From SCGC-AG-212-J23 sp035762345 (GTDB taxonomy: Bacteria > Pseudomonadota > Gammaproteobacteria > Burkholderiales > SG8-39), in assembly GCA_035762345.1 (NCBI GenBank), contig DASTPE010000114.1, positions 19,471 through 83,470 of the forward strand: a DNA stretch of 64,000 nucleotides, read 5' to 3'. Of the stretch, positions 8,924 to 19,145 are shown piece after piece (positions within the stretch are counted from its first letter, which is position 1; each line of letters starts with the position of its first letter). A program made the position numbers and the translations under genes. A model generated the notes under the pieces. It ran no database searches and had not been told where the DNA came from. It saw only the letters and a program-made list of their open reading frames with translations.

Positions 8924-9865
8924 TCAGGGCCGTGGCTCATGCTTGCGGCTGCAAAGTGGCCCTGCAACCGGTCTTATGGCAAATACCCGCGACCAGTGCT
9001 TGTCCAGCATGAAGATCCAGTCAGAGGGATGCCGCCGAAACAGGCGCTCGAAGCTCGCCATCCATCGCTGCGTGCCCTGCTGCAGGTCCTCCTGCACCAC
9101 GTACCCTTCGTCGGCGAGGAGGGTGATTCTTTCTCCGTCCATGCGTTGGAAAATGGGGACGATCGGGACGCCGAAGCGGGCGGAGATGCGCGCCGGCCAT
9201 GCCGGGCTGCTGACATGCTGCCCGAAGGCGGTAACCTCGACCGTGTCCACGCCCGGAGCAATCACGTCGGCAGTCCCGACGACGGCCATGCCCTCCCGCA
9301 GCGCGCGCGCGATGTGGCGCATGACGGTCGCGGGCGCGGTATTGCGCGAGACAATGAGCCTTGGCCCGAGCTTCTCCAGGTACTCGATCATGAGGCGAGC
9401 GCGCACGGGCTCGCGGGACTCGCGCACCAGCAGGCCCGTGGGGCAGAAAACGCCCAGCCCGGCGCTGCTGAGCACGGAGCCGGCACAGTGCGGCGTCAGC
9501 AAGATGAGCCCGGTTCGGCTAGCGCCCAATCGCCGGTATTGTTCGGCCAGGGTCGAGTCGACGACCGTTTGGGCGACGAGCCGCTCAGAGCCATGGCGGT
9601 AGAGCCTGGCGAAATGGAGGGCGGCCGCCTCCAGGTTGTCCACCATCCTTGAGTAGATCGGCCAGGGATCGGTGCGGCCGGCGGCCTGGCAGAAAGCGCC
9701 GACCTTTCGCCGCACAGAACTGCCCGGCAGGAAATAAGCCGCCTTTGCCGCTGCGCCGATGCCGGCGAGGACCGTCCGGCTGACGCTCTCGGGTAATCCT
9801 GCCAGGTGGTAGCCGAAGCGGTGCAGCGGCACCGCGATGGTGTCTTTGACGCGGCGAAAATGCAC
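8924..9865 (-). CDS. LpxL/HtrB-like lysophospholipid acyltransferase family protein
   Basis: The protein resembles the LpxL/LpxM acyltransferases that add secondary acyl chains to lipid A or related lipids at the inner membrane. A conserved block reads ILLTPHCAGSVLSS (His at about 126), and a C-terminal WIFMLDKHWSR resembles the family end. The catalytic signature is normally H-X4-D/E; here the residue after X4 is valine, so the activity or the lipid substrate may differ. The start is uncertain. GTG 9865 gives 313 residues, close to the family length. The frame stays open to 10231, but that part opposes a decayed gene on the other strand and looks non-coding. Confidence 0.65.
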   Translation of the reverse strand: MHFRRVKDTIAVPLHRFGYHLAGLPESVSRTVLAGIGAAAKAAYFLPGSSVRRKVGAFCQAAGRTDPWPIYSRMVDNLEAAALHFARLYRHGSERLVAQTVVDSTLAEQYRRLGASRTGLILLTPHCAGSVLSSAGLGVFCPTGLLVRESREPVRARLMIEYLEKLGPRLIVSRNTAPATVMRHIARALREGMAVVGTADVIAPGVDTVEVTAFGQHVSSPAWPARISARFGVPIVPIFQRMDGERITLLADEGYVVQEDLQQGTQRWMASFERLFRRHPSDWIFMLDKHWSRVFAIRPVAGPLCSRKHEPRP

Positions 9866-9917
9866 TTGGCGGAAATTCTGCCACGGCGCTCGGAGCGAAT
9901 ACAAATCGGCGGCCCGG

Positions 9918-10114
9918 ATGGTCTTCTTCGAGCCACAGGGCCGCGACAAGAGCCTGTTCCCGCACGATCCGTTCAAGGTGATGATCGTGCCGCGGCGATC
10001 GGCTGGATCTCGACGCTGGGCGCCCGGAGCGAGCTCAACCTCTCCCCCTACAGCTACTTCAAAGCGCCGCTGAGGGAGGATCGAGTCTGTCCTGGAGTCG
10101 ACCTGCGGAGCTAG
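9918..10114 (+). pseudogene. Flavin reductase-like protein fragment, frameshifted and truncated
   Basis: From ATG 9918 the frame reads MVFFEPQGRDKSLFPHDPF and reaches IVPR, the N-terminus of flavin reductase-like (FMN-binding split barrel) proteins. One base then appears missing near 9998. The next frame continues IGWISTLGARSELNLSPYSY, exactly the following family motif, before diverging and stopping at TAG 10112-10114. Most of the roughly 200-residue domain is absent. The two adjoining half-motifs in different frames are direct evidence of decay. The family assignment is from motif recall and was not searched. Confidence 0.6.
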
Positions 10115-10190
10115 CCCGGCTACCTCCATGCCGTGGTCACAGGGGAGAACACGCGCGAGAACGTCGCCGGCCGTGAACGCCGGCGGGGAC

Positions 10191-10298
10191 ATGATGGAAT
10201 TCGCCGAGAACGTGGCGCTCGGCCGCGGCATCCCGGTGCGCCTGTTCGGCGCCGTGGCCGAGGCCGAGACGTGGCTCGAGAATCCGCAGCCGCGCTGA
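10191..10298 (+). pseudogene. Possible remnant of a SpoIIAA/STAS-like protein C-terminus
   Basis: A 35-codon open stretch beginning MMEFAENVALGRGIPVRLF and continuing to a WLEN-containing end resembles the last helix-strand-helix of SpoIIAA-like STAS proteins. It stops at 10298, directly against the gloA stop. It lies in the same decayed stretch as the flavin reductase fragment, and the preceding 75 bases hold no recognisable coding sequence. It may instead be chance coding potential in GC-rich DNA. Confidence 0.25.
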
Positions 10299-10678
<380 letters not shown>

Positions 10679-10682
<4 letters not shown>

Positions 10683-11380
10683 CTTGTTTCCTTTAGAAGA
10701 GGTAGGGCGGCTCCGGCAAGCTCGAGGCGCTCGCGCGCGGGGAGCCAGTCCGGATAGAGCGAAGCGAGGACGCGGTAGAACCGCGCCGAGTGATTGAGCT
10801 CCACGAGGTGCGCGGCTTCATGGGCAACGACGTAGTCCGCCAGTGCTGGCTCGACGTGGACGAGTCGCCACGAAAGCCGGATCGTTCCGTCCTCTTGGCA
10901 GGCCCCCCATTGCGTGCGTGCATTCGAAAGGGCGACCCGCGGCGCCGGCCGCCCGACCCGCGCGGCGAAATGAGCGACGCGCGGGCGCAATGCCTCGAGC
11001 GCCGCGGCTTTCAGCCATTTCACGAGCTGCGGCATGCTGCCAAAGCGCAGGGTACCGTTCTCGCGGCGCACCGGGCCGCCACAGCGCTCAAGTCGCACGC
11101 TCTTGCCGAAAAGCGGCAGGCGCTCACCGCGGGCGCCTTGCACAAGCGTCGGCCGCGGCGCGCGCGCCCATTCGTCGAGCTTGGCGAGAATCCAGCGCTC
11201 CTTCTCCCGCACGAATCCCTCGATATCGCGCCATGGCGCGCGCAGCGGCGCCGAAACCTTGAGTCCGTCGGCGTCGACCGTGATGCCGAGCGTGCGCCGA
11301 CGCCGGCGCACGAAGCGGTACTCCACCTCGCGTCCGCCCAGGCGGATCAGGTGAGCGCTCTTTGCTGCTCTTCGATCCAT
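10679..11380 (-). CDS. YgjP/DUF45-family zinc metalloprotease-like protein
   Basis: This protein belongs to the YgjP (SprT-related, WLM-like) family of predicted cytosolic metallopeptidases, whose substrate is unknown. The C-terminal half carries VAHEAAHLVELNHS, an HExxH zinc site with a downstream histidine, preceded by the family's QWGACQEDGTIRLSWRLV block. The basic N-terminal third (RFVRRRRRTLGITVDADG) is also typical. ATG 11380 is the only reasonable start and lies 34 nt inside plsC. It is 233 residues, and its 3' end overlaps gloA. Confidence 0.8.
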
Positions 11381-12051
11381 GTCTTCGCGAGCTCATTCAC
11401 CGTCTCGGCATCGCGGTTGGCGGCGTCGATCGGCGGGCCGATGCGCACGGTAACCGTGCCGGGCCGCTTGAGAAAGGCGTTGCGCGGCCAGAACAGCCCC
11501 GCGTTGTGCGCTACCGGGATCACCGGCGCGCCCGCCGAGCAGGCGAGCCAGGCGCCGCCGGGATGGTAGGCGCGCGAAGCGCCGGGCGGGACCCGAGTGC
11601 CTTCAGGGAAAACCACCACCCAGAAGCCCTGCCGCAGCCGCTCCCGGCCACGCCGGGCGATCGCGCGCAGCGCCGCCACGCCGCGCGAGCGATCGATCGC
11701 GATCGGGCTCATCAGGGCGAGTCCCCAGCCGAAGAACGGGATCCAGAGCAGCTCGCGCTTGAGTACTAGCACCTGCGGCGGGAAGATGAGCTGGAAGGCC
11801 ATGGTCTCCCAGGCTGACTGGTGCTTGGCGAGGATCACGGAGGGGCGCGAAGGCAGGTTTTCGCGGCCCTCGACCCGCCAGTCGATGCGCACGATCGCCT
11901 TCGCCATGAGCACGACCAGGCGCGACCAGCCGGAGATGATGCGGTAGCGAGCCATGCGCGGCAGCGGAAAGGTAACGAGCGCAATCAGCGCGTACGGCGG
12001 CGTGATGAGCACGAGTCCCAGCGCGAACAATGCCGAACGCACGAACCTCAC
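11347..12051 (-). CDS. plsC: 1-acyl-sn-glycerol-3-phosphate acyltransferase (PlsC family)
   Basis: PlsC acylates lysophosphatidic acid to phosphatidic acid at the inner membrane. A hydrophobic N-terminal helix (about residues 6-30) precedes the catalytic H-X4-D/E motif, here HQSAWE at 77-82, and the substrate-binding FPEGTR. GTG 12051 overlaps the gmhB stop as GTGA, which fixes a 234-residue protein of normal size. Coupling to gmhB and a location near glyS is common in betaproteobacteria. A related acyltransferase specificity cannot be excluded. Confidence 0.87.
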   Translation of the reverse strand: MRFVRSALFALGLVLITPPYALIALVTFPLPRMARYRIISGWSRLVVLMAKAIVRIDWRVEGRENLPSRPSVILAKHQSAWETMAFQLIFPPQVLVLKRELLWIPFFGWGLALMSPIAIDRSRGVAALRAIARRGRERLRQGFWVVVFPEGTRVPPGASRAYHPGGAWLACSAGAPVIPVAHNAGLFWPRNAFLKRPGTVTVRIGPPIDAANRDAETVNELAKTWIEEQQRALT

Positions 12052-12581
12052 GGAGCGAGCTGCGCGGCGAATGCCGCTAGATCGGGAAACACGCGCGTTC
12101 CAGCCGGCAGCTTGCCGGCGTCGCGGGCCTGCGTCCCCTTGCCGGTGAGCACAAGCACCGGCCGCGCTCCGGCTGCGGCGGCGGCCTCCAGGTCGCGCTG
12201 CGTGTCGCCCACCATGTGTGTCTGCTCGAGCGGGACGTTGAAGCGCCGTGCCACTTCGAGCAGCATCCCCGGCTGCGGCTTGCGGCAATGGCAGCCCGCT
12301 TCCGGTGCGTGCGGACAGAAAAAAAACGCGTCGATGCGTCCGCCGTGCTGGGCGAGCGCGCGCAGGAGCGTGTCGTGGATCGCAAAGAGGGTGCGTGTGT
12401 CGAATAGCCCACGCGCGATTCCCGACTGGTTGGTCGCCACGACCACGCGGTAGTCGGCCTGCGTGAGCCGTGCGATTGCCTCCAGGCTACCCTTGATCGG
12501 GTGCCACTCTTCAGGCGACTTGATGTAATCGTCGCTGTCTTCGTTGATCGTACCGTCGCGGTCCAGAATGACGAGCTTCAT
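12048..12581 (-). CDS. gmhB: D-glycero-beta-D-manno-heptose 1,7-bisphosphate 7-phosphatase GmhB
   Basis: GmhB is a cytosolic HAD phosphatase that removes the 7-phosphate in synthesis of the LPS core sugar ADP-heptose. The N-terminal LDRDGT holds the nucleophile D7 and the acid D9. The GmhB-specific zinc site is intact: C89, H91, C97 and C99 within CPHAPEAGCHCRKP. VGDTQRDLEAA is the late HAD motif. It has 177 residues. ATG 12581 overlaps the glyS stop (ATGA), and the 3' end couples to plsC. Confidence 0.93.
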   Translation of the reverse strand: MKLVILDRDGTINEDSDDYIKSPEEWHPIKGSLEAIARLTQADYRVVVATNQSGIARGLFDTRTLFAIHDTLLRALAQHGGRIDAFFFCPHAPEAGCHCRKPQPGMLLEVARRFNVPLEQTHMVGDTQRDLEAAAAAGARPVLVLTGKGTQARDAGKLPAGTRVFPDLAAFAAQLAP

Positions 12582-14632
12582 TGCGCGAGCTTGGAGATGT
12601 CGGCGACACGGTTCATCGCGTCGCGCAGGTCGCGCAGCAGCGCGAGACGACCCCGGCGAACTTCGGCATCGTCGACCATGACCATCACCGAGTCGAAGAA
12701 TGAATCCACGGGCGCCTTGAGCACGGCGAATGTCTTGAGGTACCCAGCATAGTCGCCGTTGGCAAAAAGCGCATTCGCGACTTTCGCGGCCGAGCGCACG
12801 GCGTCGTGCAGCGCTCGCTCCGCCGGCTCCCTGAGCTCGTCCAGTCGGGCACCTGCATACGACTCGCCTTTAGCCTCGGCCTGCCGCAGAATGTTCGCCA
12901 CGCGCTTGTTGGCGACGGCTAGGCTCTCGGCCTCAGGCAAAGCCTGGAATGCCCTGACCGCCTCGAGCTGCTGCGGGACCAGATGCAACCGTACGGGATT
13001 TTGACTGAGCACCGACTCCACCTGAAGCGTCGAGAAGCCCTGGTCCTTCAGGTAGCCTGAGAAGCGCTCGAGGATAAAGGCCTGCAGGTCGCTTTGCGCA
13101 TCGCGTACCCTGCCGGCGTAGGTGCCGAACGCGGAGCCGAGCAAGTCAGGCAGCGGTAAATCGAGTTTGCGCTCCACCAGGATCCGGACCACGCCAAGCG
13201 CGGCGCGGCGCAGGCCAAAAGGATCCTTCTCCCCGGTCGGCTGCTGGCCGATGCCGAACATGCCGGCGAGCCCGTCAAGCTTGTCGGCAAGCGCGACCGC
13301 GCAGGCGATCTCGCCCTCCGGGAGCCGGTCGCCGGCGAAGCGCGGGCGATAGTGCGCTTCGATGGCGTCGGCGACCGCGCCCGGCTCTCCGTCGTTCAGC
13401 GCGTAGTAGCGGCCCATGGCGCCTTGGAGCTCGGGGAACTCGCCCACCATGCCGGTGAGCAGGTCCGCCTTCGACAGCCATGCCGCGCGCTCGGCCTGCA
13501 GAGCATCCGCTTTCAGAGCGCGTGCAATGATGCCAGTCACAAGCTGCATGCGTTCGACGCGCTCGAGCTGGCTGCCCAGCTTGTTGTGGAAGATCACCTT
13601 GGCGAGCTCCGGCACCCGCGCTTCTAACCTGACCTTGCGGTCCTGGTTGTAGAAGAAGCGCGCGTCCTCCAGGCGCGGCCGTACGACGCGCTCGTTGCCG
13701 GCAATGATGTGGCGCGGGTCGGCGACTTTCATGTTGGACACGATGAGAAACCTTGGTAGGAGCTTTCCGGCGCCGTCGAAGAGCGGAAAATACTTTTGGT
13801 TCTGCCGCATGGTGAGGATGAGGCATTCCGGCGGCACCTCGAGAAACGCGGCGTCGAACCCTCCACTATGAACGCTCGGATATTCGACGAGCGCGGTCAC
13901 TTCGTCGAGCAGGTCTTCATAAACGCCAAGCGCCGCCTTCTCGCCTCCTGCTGCCGCCTTCAACTGGCGCTCGATCTCGTCGCGCCGAGCGCGGAAATCG
14001 GCGATCACCATGCCTTCCTCGCGCAGCCTTGCCTCGTACTCTGCGGCGTCGATTAGGGTAATTGCGCCCTTGCCCATAAAGCGGTGACCTTGGGTGCGGC
14101 GCGTGGACTCGAGGCCAAGCACCTTCCCCGGCACGATGCGCGTGCCGTGCATCATGACGAGGCCGTGCGCGGGGCGAACAAACTGCGCCTCCCCACTTCC
14201 CCAGCGCATGGTCTTTGCCACAGGTAGCCGCTTCAGCGCCTCTTCGACTTTCAGGTCGAGATTCGTATCGAGATGAGACCCCGCCACTAAGGTTCGGTAA
14301 GCGAATACTTTCCCCTTGGGTGTATCGATTTGAATCAACTCATCAACGGAAATTCCATTCCTCTTTGCGAATCCGGATACTGCTTGTGGAGACGCCTTCA
14401 CCGAAGGGCCGGTGAACTGTACCGGCCGGTCCGGAGATTTCTCATGGACATGAGTGATGGATACGGCAAGGCGACGCGGAGTGGCAAGATACCTAGCGGC
14501 ACTTTTTTCGGTGAGAAAGCCGTCTTCGCGAAGGTCTGCAACCAAGGCACTGCCAAGAGCATCCGACAATGCGTTCAGCGACTTTGGTGGTAACTCCTCC
14601 GTCAGCAGCTCGACGAGCAGTGTGGCTTCCAT
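12578..14632 (-). CDS. glyS: Glycyl-tRNA synthetase beta subunit
   Basis: GlyS is the beta subunit of the alpha2beta2 glycyl-tRNA synthetase that charges tRNA-Gly; it carries the tRNA-binding part. The 684-residue length matches E. coli (689). The N-terminus LLVELLTEELPPKSL is the family signature, and a C-terminal anticodon-binding-like region is present. ATG 14632 abuts the glyQ stop without a gap. It sits between glyQ and gmhB in the minus-strand run. Confidence 0.96.
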   Translation of the reverse strand: MEATLLVELLTEELPPKSLNALSDALGSALVADLREDGFLTEKSAARYLATPRRLAVSITHVHEKSPDRPVQFTGPSVKASPQAVSGFAKRNGISVDELIQIDTPKGKVFAYRTLVAGSHLDTNLDLKVEEALKRLPVAKTMRWGSGEAQFVRPAHGLVMMHGTRIVPGKVLGLESTRRTQGHRFMGKGAITLIDAAEYEARLREEGMVIADFRARRDEIERQLKAAAGGEKAALGVYEDLLDEVTALVEYPSVHSGGFDAAFLEVPPECLILTMRQNQKYFPLFDGAGKLLPRFLIVSNMKVADPRHIIAGNERVVRPRLEDARFFYNQDRKVRLEARVPELAKVIFHNKLGSQLERVERMQLVTGIIARALKADALQAERAAWLSKADLLTGMVGEFPELQGAMGRYYALNDGEPGAVADAIEAHYRPRFAGDRLPEGEIACAVALADKLDGLAGMFGIGQQPTGEKDPFGLRRAALGVVRILVERKLDLPLPDLLGSAFGTYAGRVRDAQSDLQAFILERFSGYLKDQGFSTLQVESVLSQNPVRLHLVPQQLEAVRAFQALPEAESLAVANKRVANILRQAEAKGESYAGARLDELREPAERALHDAVRSAAKVANALFANGDYAGYLKTFAVLKAPVDSFFDSVMVMVDDAEVRRGRLALLRDLRDAMNRVADISKLAQ

Positions 14633-15508
<876 letters not shown>

Positions 15509-15517
15509 GCGCGGATT

Positions 15518-16966
15518 TTAACGGCTGCGCTTCGCCCTCACGGTGAGCAGCGTGAAAATGAGAAGGCAGGCGAGAACCACTGGCCAGTCCCGCAGGCGGA
15601 CGTACGGCGTCGCGCCGGAGTATCCCTGCGCCGAGATTTCGAGCCGGCCCTCGGTGAACTGTTGCAGGCGAGCGATGACGCGTCCGTCGCGGTCGATCGC
15701 CGCGGTGATCCCCGTGTTGGTCGCAGTGAGATACATGCGACCGCTCTCGATCGCGCGGATGCGGGCGATTTGCAGGTGCTGCGCCGGAGCAAGCGAATCG
15801 CCAAACCAGGCGACGTTGGACATGTTTACGAGCAGCGTCGCCTCGGGCAGGAGGCGCATGATCTCGGCGCCGAACACGTCCTCGTAGCAAATGTTGACCG
15901 CGACACGCTGGCTCCCGACGTCGAGCGGCGGCTGAGCGGGGGAGCCGCGGCTGAAGTCCGAGAGCGGGATCGAAAGAACGTCGAGCGTCCAGCGGAAGCC
16001 CAGGGGAACGAACTCGCCGAATGGCACGAGGTGCACCTTGTGGTAGATCTGCCGCGGCGATACGCCGAGGCTGAATGCGCTGTTGTAGTAAACGTCGCGC
16101 CCGGCCCGGTAAGGCACGCCAACCAGCAGGTCGCCCTCATTACGCTTGCCGACCGCATCAAGGCGCGCGAGATAGGCGGGATCGATGCGGTCCAGGAACG
16201 CGGGCAGCGCCGTTTCGGGAAAGATGACGAGCCGCGCCTGGGTGCCTTCGGCGAGTCGCGCGTAGGTCTCGAGAATGCGCGGTGCTCGCTCAGGAACGAA
16301 CTTCACCTCCTGTGCGATGTTTCCCTGCAGGAGCGCGGTCGGGACCGGCGCCCCGGCCGGCAGCGTCCACGCGACGTGGCGCAGCGCCTCGCCAGTGCCG
16401 AGCACGAGCACCAGCACGACCAGGAACCGTGGCTTGTGTCCGAAAAGCAGCCAGAGCATTCCGCCAACTGAAACGATGAGGAAGGAGACCGCGTACACGC
16501 CGCCCAGCGGTGCATAGCCCTGCAGCGGCCATCCCGCCGCCGAGTAGCCGAGCGCTAGCCAGGGAAAGCCGGTGAAAATCCACGAAAGCATCCATTCGCT
16601 TAGCACCCACGCCGCGGGGATGAGCAAACAGGCGCGCGCGGGATCGGTTGCCGGTACGCGCGCTTGCAGCCAACCGGCGGCTGCAGGAAAGAGCGCAAGA
16701 AGTGCGCAAAACACGACCGTGGCGAAAGCGGCGAGCGGCGCCGCCATCCCCCCGAACTGGTGCAGACTGACATACACCCACGACACGCCCGCACCGAAAA
16801 GGCCCGCCGCAAAGGCAAAGCCAAGCAAGGCGCAGCGCTGCGGCGGCGCGTGCATCCACAGACGGACGAGGACTGCCGATGTGAGCAGCGCAAGCGGGTG
16901 CAGCCCGAACGGCGCGAACGCCAGGGTGGTCGCGGCGCCCGCGAGAAAGGAATACAGCAGATGCAA
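15518..16966 (-). CDS. lnt: Apolipoprotein N-acyltransferase Lnt
   Basis: Lnt adds the third acyl chain to the N-terminal cysteine of lipoproteins at the inner membrane. About six hydrophobic segments occupy residues 5-190, followed by the nitrilase-like periplasmic domain. The catalytic triad is visible as E251 (VIFPETALP), K310 (YHKVHLVPFGEF) and C360 (VNICYED). The 482-residue length is slightly below E. coli (512). The start is TTG 16966, 8 nt after corC. The corC-lnt pairing is conserved. Confidence 0.95.
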   Translation of the reverse strand: MHLLYSFLAGAATTLAFAPFGLHPLALLTSAVLVRLWMHAPPQRCALLGFAFAAGLFGAGVSWVYVSLHQFGGMAAPLAAFATVVFCALLALFPAAAGWLQARVPATDPARACLLIPAAWVLSEWMLSWIFTGFPWLALGYSAAGWPLQGYAPLGGVYAVSFLIVSVGGMLWLLFGHKPRFLVVLVLVLGTGEALRHVAWTLPAGAPVPTALLQGNIAQEVKFVPERAPRILETYARLAEGTQARLVIFPETALPAFLDRIDPAYLARLDAVGKRNEGDLLVGVPYRAGRDVYYNSAFSLGVSPRQIYHKVHLVPFGEFVPLGFRWTLDVLSIPLSDFSRGSPAQPPLDVGSQRVAVNICYEDVFGAEIMRLLPEATLLVNMSNVAWFGDSLAPAQHLQIARIRAIESGRMYLTATNTGITAAIDRDGRVIARLQQFTEGRLEISAQGYSGATPYVRLRDWPVVLACLLIFTLLTVRAKRSR

Positions 16967-16974
16967 GCCCGGGA

Positions 16975-17814
16975 TCAGCTCTTCGGTTTGTCGACCAGGA
17001 GCGTATAGACGCGGCGGCTGTCGGCACGCAGAACCTGGAAGCGCAGGCCCTCGATCAGCACCGACTCGCCGCGCTTCGGCAAGCGGCCGAGGTGCTTGAT
17101 GAGATAGCCACCGATAGTGTCGGCTGCCTCGTCGGAGAGATGCGTGCCGAAGGCGGCGTTGAAGTCGGCGATCTGCGTGAGCGCCTTGACTCGGTGCCGG
17201 CCGCCCGGCTCGGGCAGGATGTTGTCGGAGGCCTCGTCGAAGTCGTATTCGTCCTCGATGTCGCCGACGATCTGCTCGAGCACGTCCTCGATCGTGACAA
17301 GGCCCGCGACGCCGCCGTACTCGTCTATGACGATCGCCATGTGGTTGCGGCTGGCGCGGAACTCGCGCAGCAGGACGTTGAGCCGCTTCGCTTCCGGAAC
17401 GAACACTGCCGGGCGCAGCATCTCGCGCACGTTGAACTCCTCTTCGCCGGCATAAAAACGAAGGAGGTCTTTGGCCAGCAACACGCCGATCACATCGTCG
17501 CGGTTCTGATCGATCACCGGGAAGCGCGAGTGCGCAGTGGCGATCACCTGCTTCACGAACTTCTCCACCGGCTCGTTAATGTCGATGAAGTCGACCTGGG
17601 CGCGCGGCACCATGATGTCGCGCACTGCCATCTCCGACACGGTGAGCGCTCCTTCGATGATCGAGAGCGCGTCGGCGTCGAGCAGGTTGCGGGAATACGC
17701 CGACCTCAAAAGCTGCGTGAGCTCGCTGCGGTCGCCGGGCTCGCGCATCAGCAGCGCCGAAAGGCGCTCAAGCAGGCTTGGTCGGGACTGATCGTTCATG
17801 CCTGGCGCGTTCAT
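16975..17814 (-). CDS. corC: CBS-domain transporter-associated protein CorC
   Basis: CorC is a cytosolic CBS-pair protein linked to Mg/Co efflux and resembles the hemolysin/TlyC group. MAVRDIMVPRAQVDFI opens the CBS region (about residues 60-190), and IDEYGGVAGLVTIEDVLEQIVGDIEDE is its signature (longer than shown in homologues, key residues EYGG and GDIEDE). A CorC/HlyC C-terminal domain follows, for 279 residues in total. ATG 17814 overlaps the ybeY stop as ATGA. The phoH-ybeY-corC-lnt order is conserved across proteobacteria. Confidence 0.92.
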   Translation of the reverse strand: MNAPGMNDQSRPSLLERLSALLMREPGDRSELTQLLRSAYSRNLLDADALSIIEGALTVSEMAVRDIMVPRAQVDFIDINEPVEKFVKQVIATAHSRFPVIDQNRDDVIGVLLAKDLLRFYAGEEEFNVREMLRPAVFVPEAKRLNVLLREFRASRNHMAIVIDEYGGVAGLVTIEDVLEQIVGDIEDEYDFDEASDNILPEPGGRHRVKALTQIADFNAAFGTHLSDEAADTIGGYLIKHLGRLPKRGESVLIEGLRFQVLRADSRRVYTLLVDKPKS

Positions 17815-18239
17815 TCTACCGCGTAGGGGTTGGCGATTCCGGCGCGCAGCAGGATGCGAATCTCGCGCGCTTCCATGCGCGCCGCATCCCTTTTCTTTTC
17901 ATGAGCGTAGCCGCGCAGGTGCAGGCATCCGTGCACCACGAGATGCGCGTAGTGCGCCGCAATGCTCTTCCCCTGTGCGCGCGCTTCGCGCCGGATGACA
18001 GGGTGGCACAGCACGATGTCGCCGGTGTCGAATGTCAGCACGTTCGTCGCACGATCCTTTCCTCGGAACGTCTTGTTGAGCGCGCGGCCTTCGCGTTCGC
18101 CGACGACTCTCAACGTCAGGGGAAACGGCGACGCGGCAAATGCCCACTTGCGCAGAGACGCGGCACTCGGCACCCCGCTCCGCGGCACTGCGTATTGAAC
18201 AGAGACCCTATTCTTCCTGCTGACGCGAGTCGTAGGCAT
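17811..18239 (-). CDS. ybeY: Endoribonuclease YbeY
   Basis: YbeY is the zinc-dependent RNase that takes part in 16S rRNA 3'-end maturation and ribosome quality control. The three zinc histidines are H103, H107 and H113 in HGCLHLRGYAH. The family consensus has Asp before the last His (GYDH) and here it is Ala, which does not remove a metal ligand. ATNVLTFD is a second family block. It has 142 residues. ATG 18239 lies 32 nt inside phoH, consistent with coupling. Confidence 0.92.
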   Translation of the reverse strand: MPTTRVSRKNRVSVQYAVPRSGVPSAASLRKWAFAASPFPLTLRVVGEREGRALNKTFRGKDRATNVLTFDTGDIVLCHPVIRREARAQGKSIAAHYAHLVVHGCLHLRGYAHEKKRDAARMEAREIRILLRAGIANPYAVE

Positions 18240-19134
18240 CGATGATGCGCGCGACCAACGGGTGCCGCACCACGTCCTGCGCGCCGAACTGCGTGAAGGC
18301 GATGCCGCGCACGCCGGCGAGGATGCGGCGCGCCTCGATCAGCCCGCTCTTCTGACCGCGCGCGAGGTCGATCTGGGTGACATCGCCGTTGACCACCGCT
18401 TTGGCGCCGAAGCCGATGCGCGTCAGAAACATCTTCATCTGTTCCGGCGTCGTGTTCTGTGCTTCGTCGAGGATGATGAAAGCGTGATTGAGTGTCCTGC
18501 CGCGCATGTAAGCGAGCGGCGCCAGCTCGATCGTGCCGCGCTCGAGCAGCTTGCCGGTTTTCTCGAAACCCATGAGGTCGAAGAGTGCGTCGTAAAGCGG
18601 TCGCAGGTAGGGATCGACCTTCTGCGCGAGGTCGCCGGGAAGGAATCCGAGACGCTCGCCCGCCTCCACTGCGGGCCGCACGAGCACGATGCGCTTGACC
18701 TTGTCGCGCTCGAGCGTATCGACTGCGCATGCCACCGCCAGGTAGGTCTTGCCGGTGCCGGCCGGGCCGATGCCGACAGTGAGATCGTGCGCGAGGATGT
18801 TCTCGATGTACTCCACCTGGTGCGGGGTGCGGCCGTGCAGGTCGGCGCGCCGGGTAAGCAGCTGCGGCCCTTCGTCCTTCAGTGAGATCTTTTTGGACAG
18901 CTCGGTAAGGCCGAGCTGCACGTCCTCGACGGTTAGATCGCCCGAAGCGCGGTCGTAAAAGTGTTCGATTGCTTCGGCCGCGCGCTGCGCCTGCTCGCCC
19001 TTCACGCTGAACTTCGCGCCGCGGCGCGCGATAGTGACGTCGAGGGCGGACTCGATCTGGCGGATATTCTCGTCGAGCGCGCCGCACAGACGCGCGAGTC
19101 GCTGGTTGTCGACCGGGTCCAGCTTCACTTCCAC
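18208..19134 (-). CDS. ybeZ: PhoH-like ATPase (YbeZ)
   Basis: This is a cytosolic P-loop ATPase of the PhoH family, which interacts with YbeY in RNA metabolism in several bacteria. Walker A is GPAGTGKT (123-130), and ILDEAQNTTPEQMKMFLTR contains Walker B. An N-terminal region (1-90) with a KH-like character is usual. It has 308 residues from GTG 19134. It is 11 nt downstream of miaB, an arrangement conserved in proteobacteria. Confidence 0.93.
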   Translation of the reverse strand: MEVKLDPVDNQRLARLCGALDENIRQIESALDVTIARRGAKFSVKGEQAQRAAEAIEHFYDRASGDLTVEDVQLGLTELSKKISLKDEGPQLLTRRADLHGRTPHQVEYIENILAHDLTVGIGPAGTGKTYLAVACAVDTLERDKVKRIVLVRPAVEAGERLGFLPGDLAQKVDPYLRPLYDALFDLMGFEKTGKLLERGTIELAPLAYMRGRTLNHAFIILDEAQNTTPEQMKMFLTRIGFGAKAVVNGDVTQIDLARGQKSGLIEARRILAGVRGIAFTQFGAQDVVRHPLVARIIDAYDSRQQEE

Positions 19135-19145
19135 CGGTTTCGCCC

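Noticed and set aside
9866..10231. N-terminal extension of the LpxL-like acyltransferase
   Set aside because: The extra 122 residues lack family similarity and lie opposite the decayed flavin reductase-like gene.
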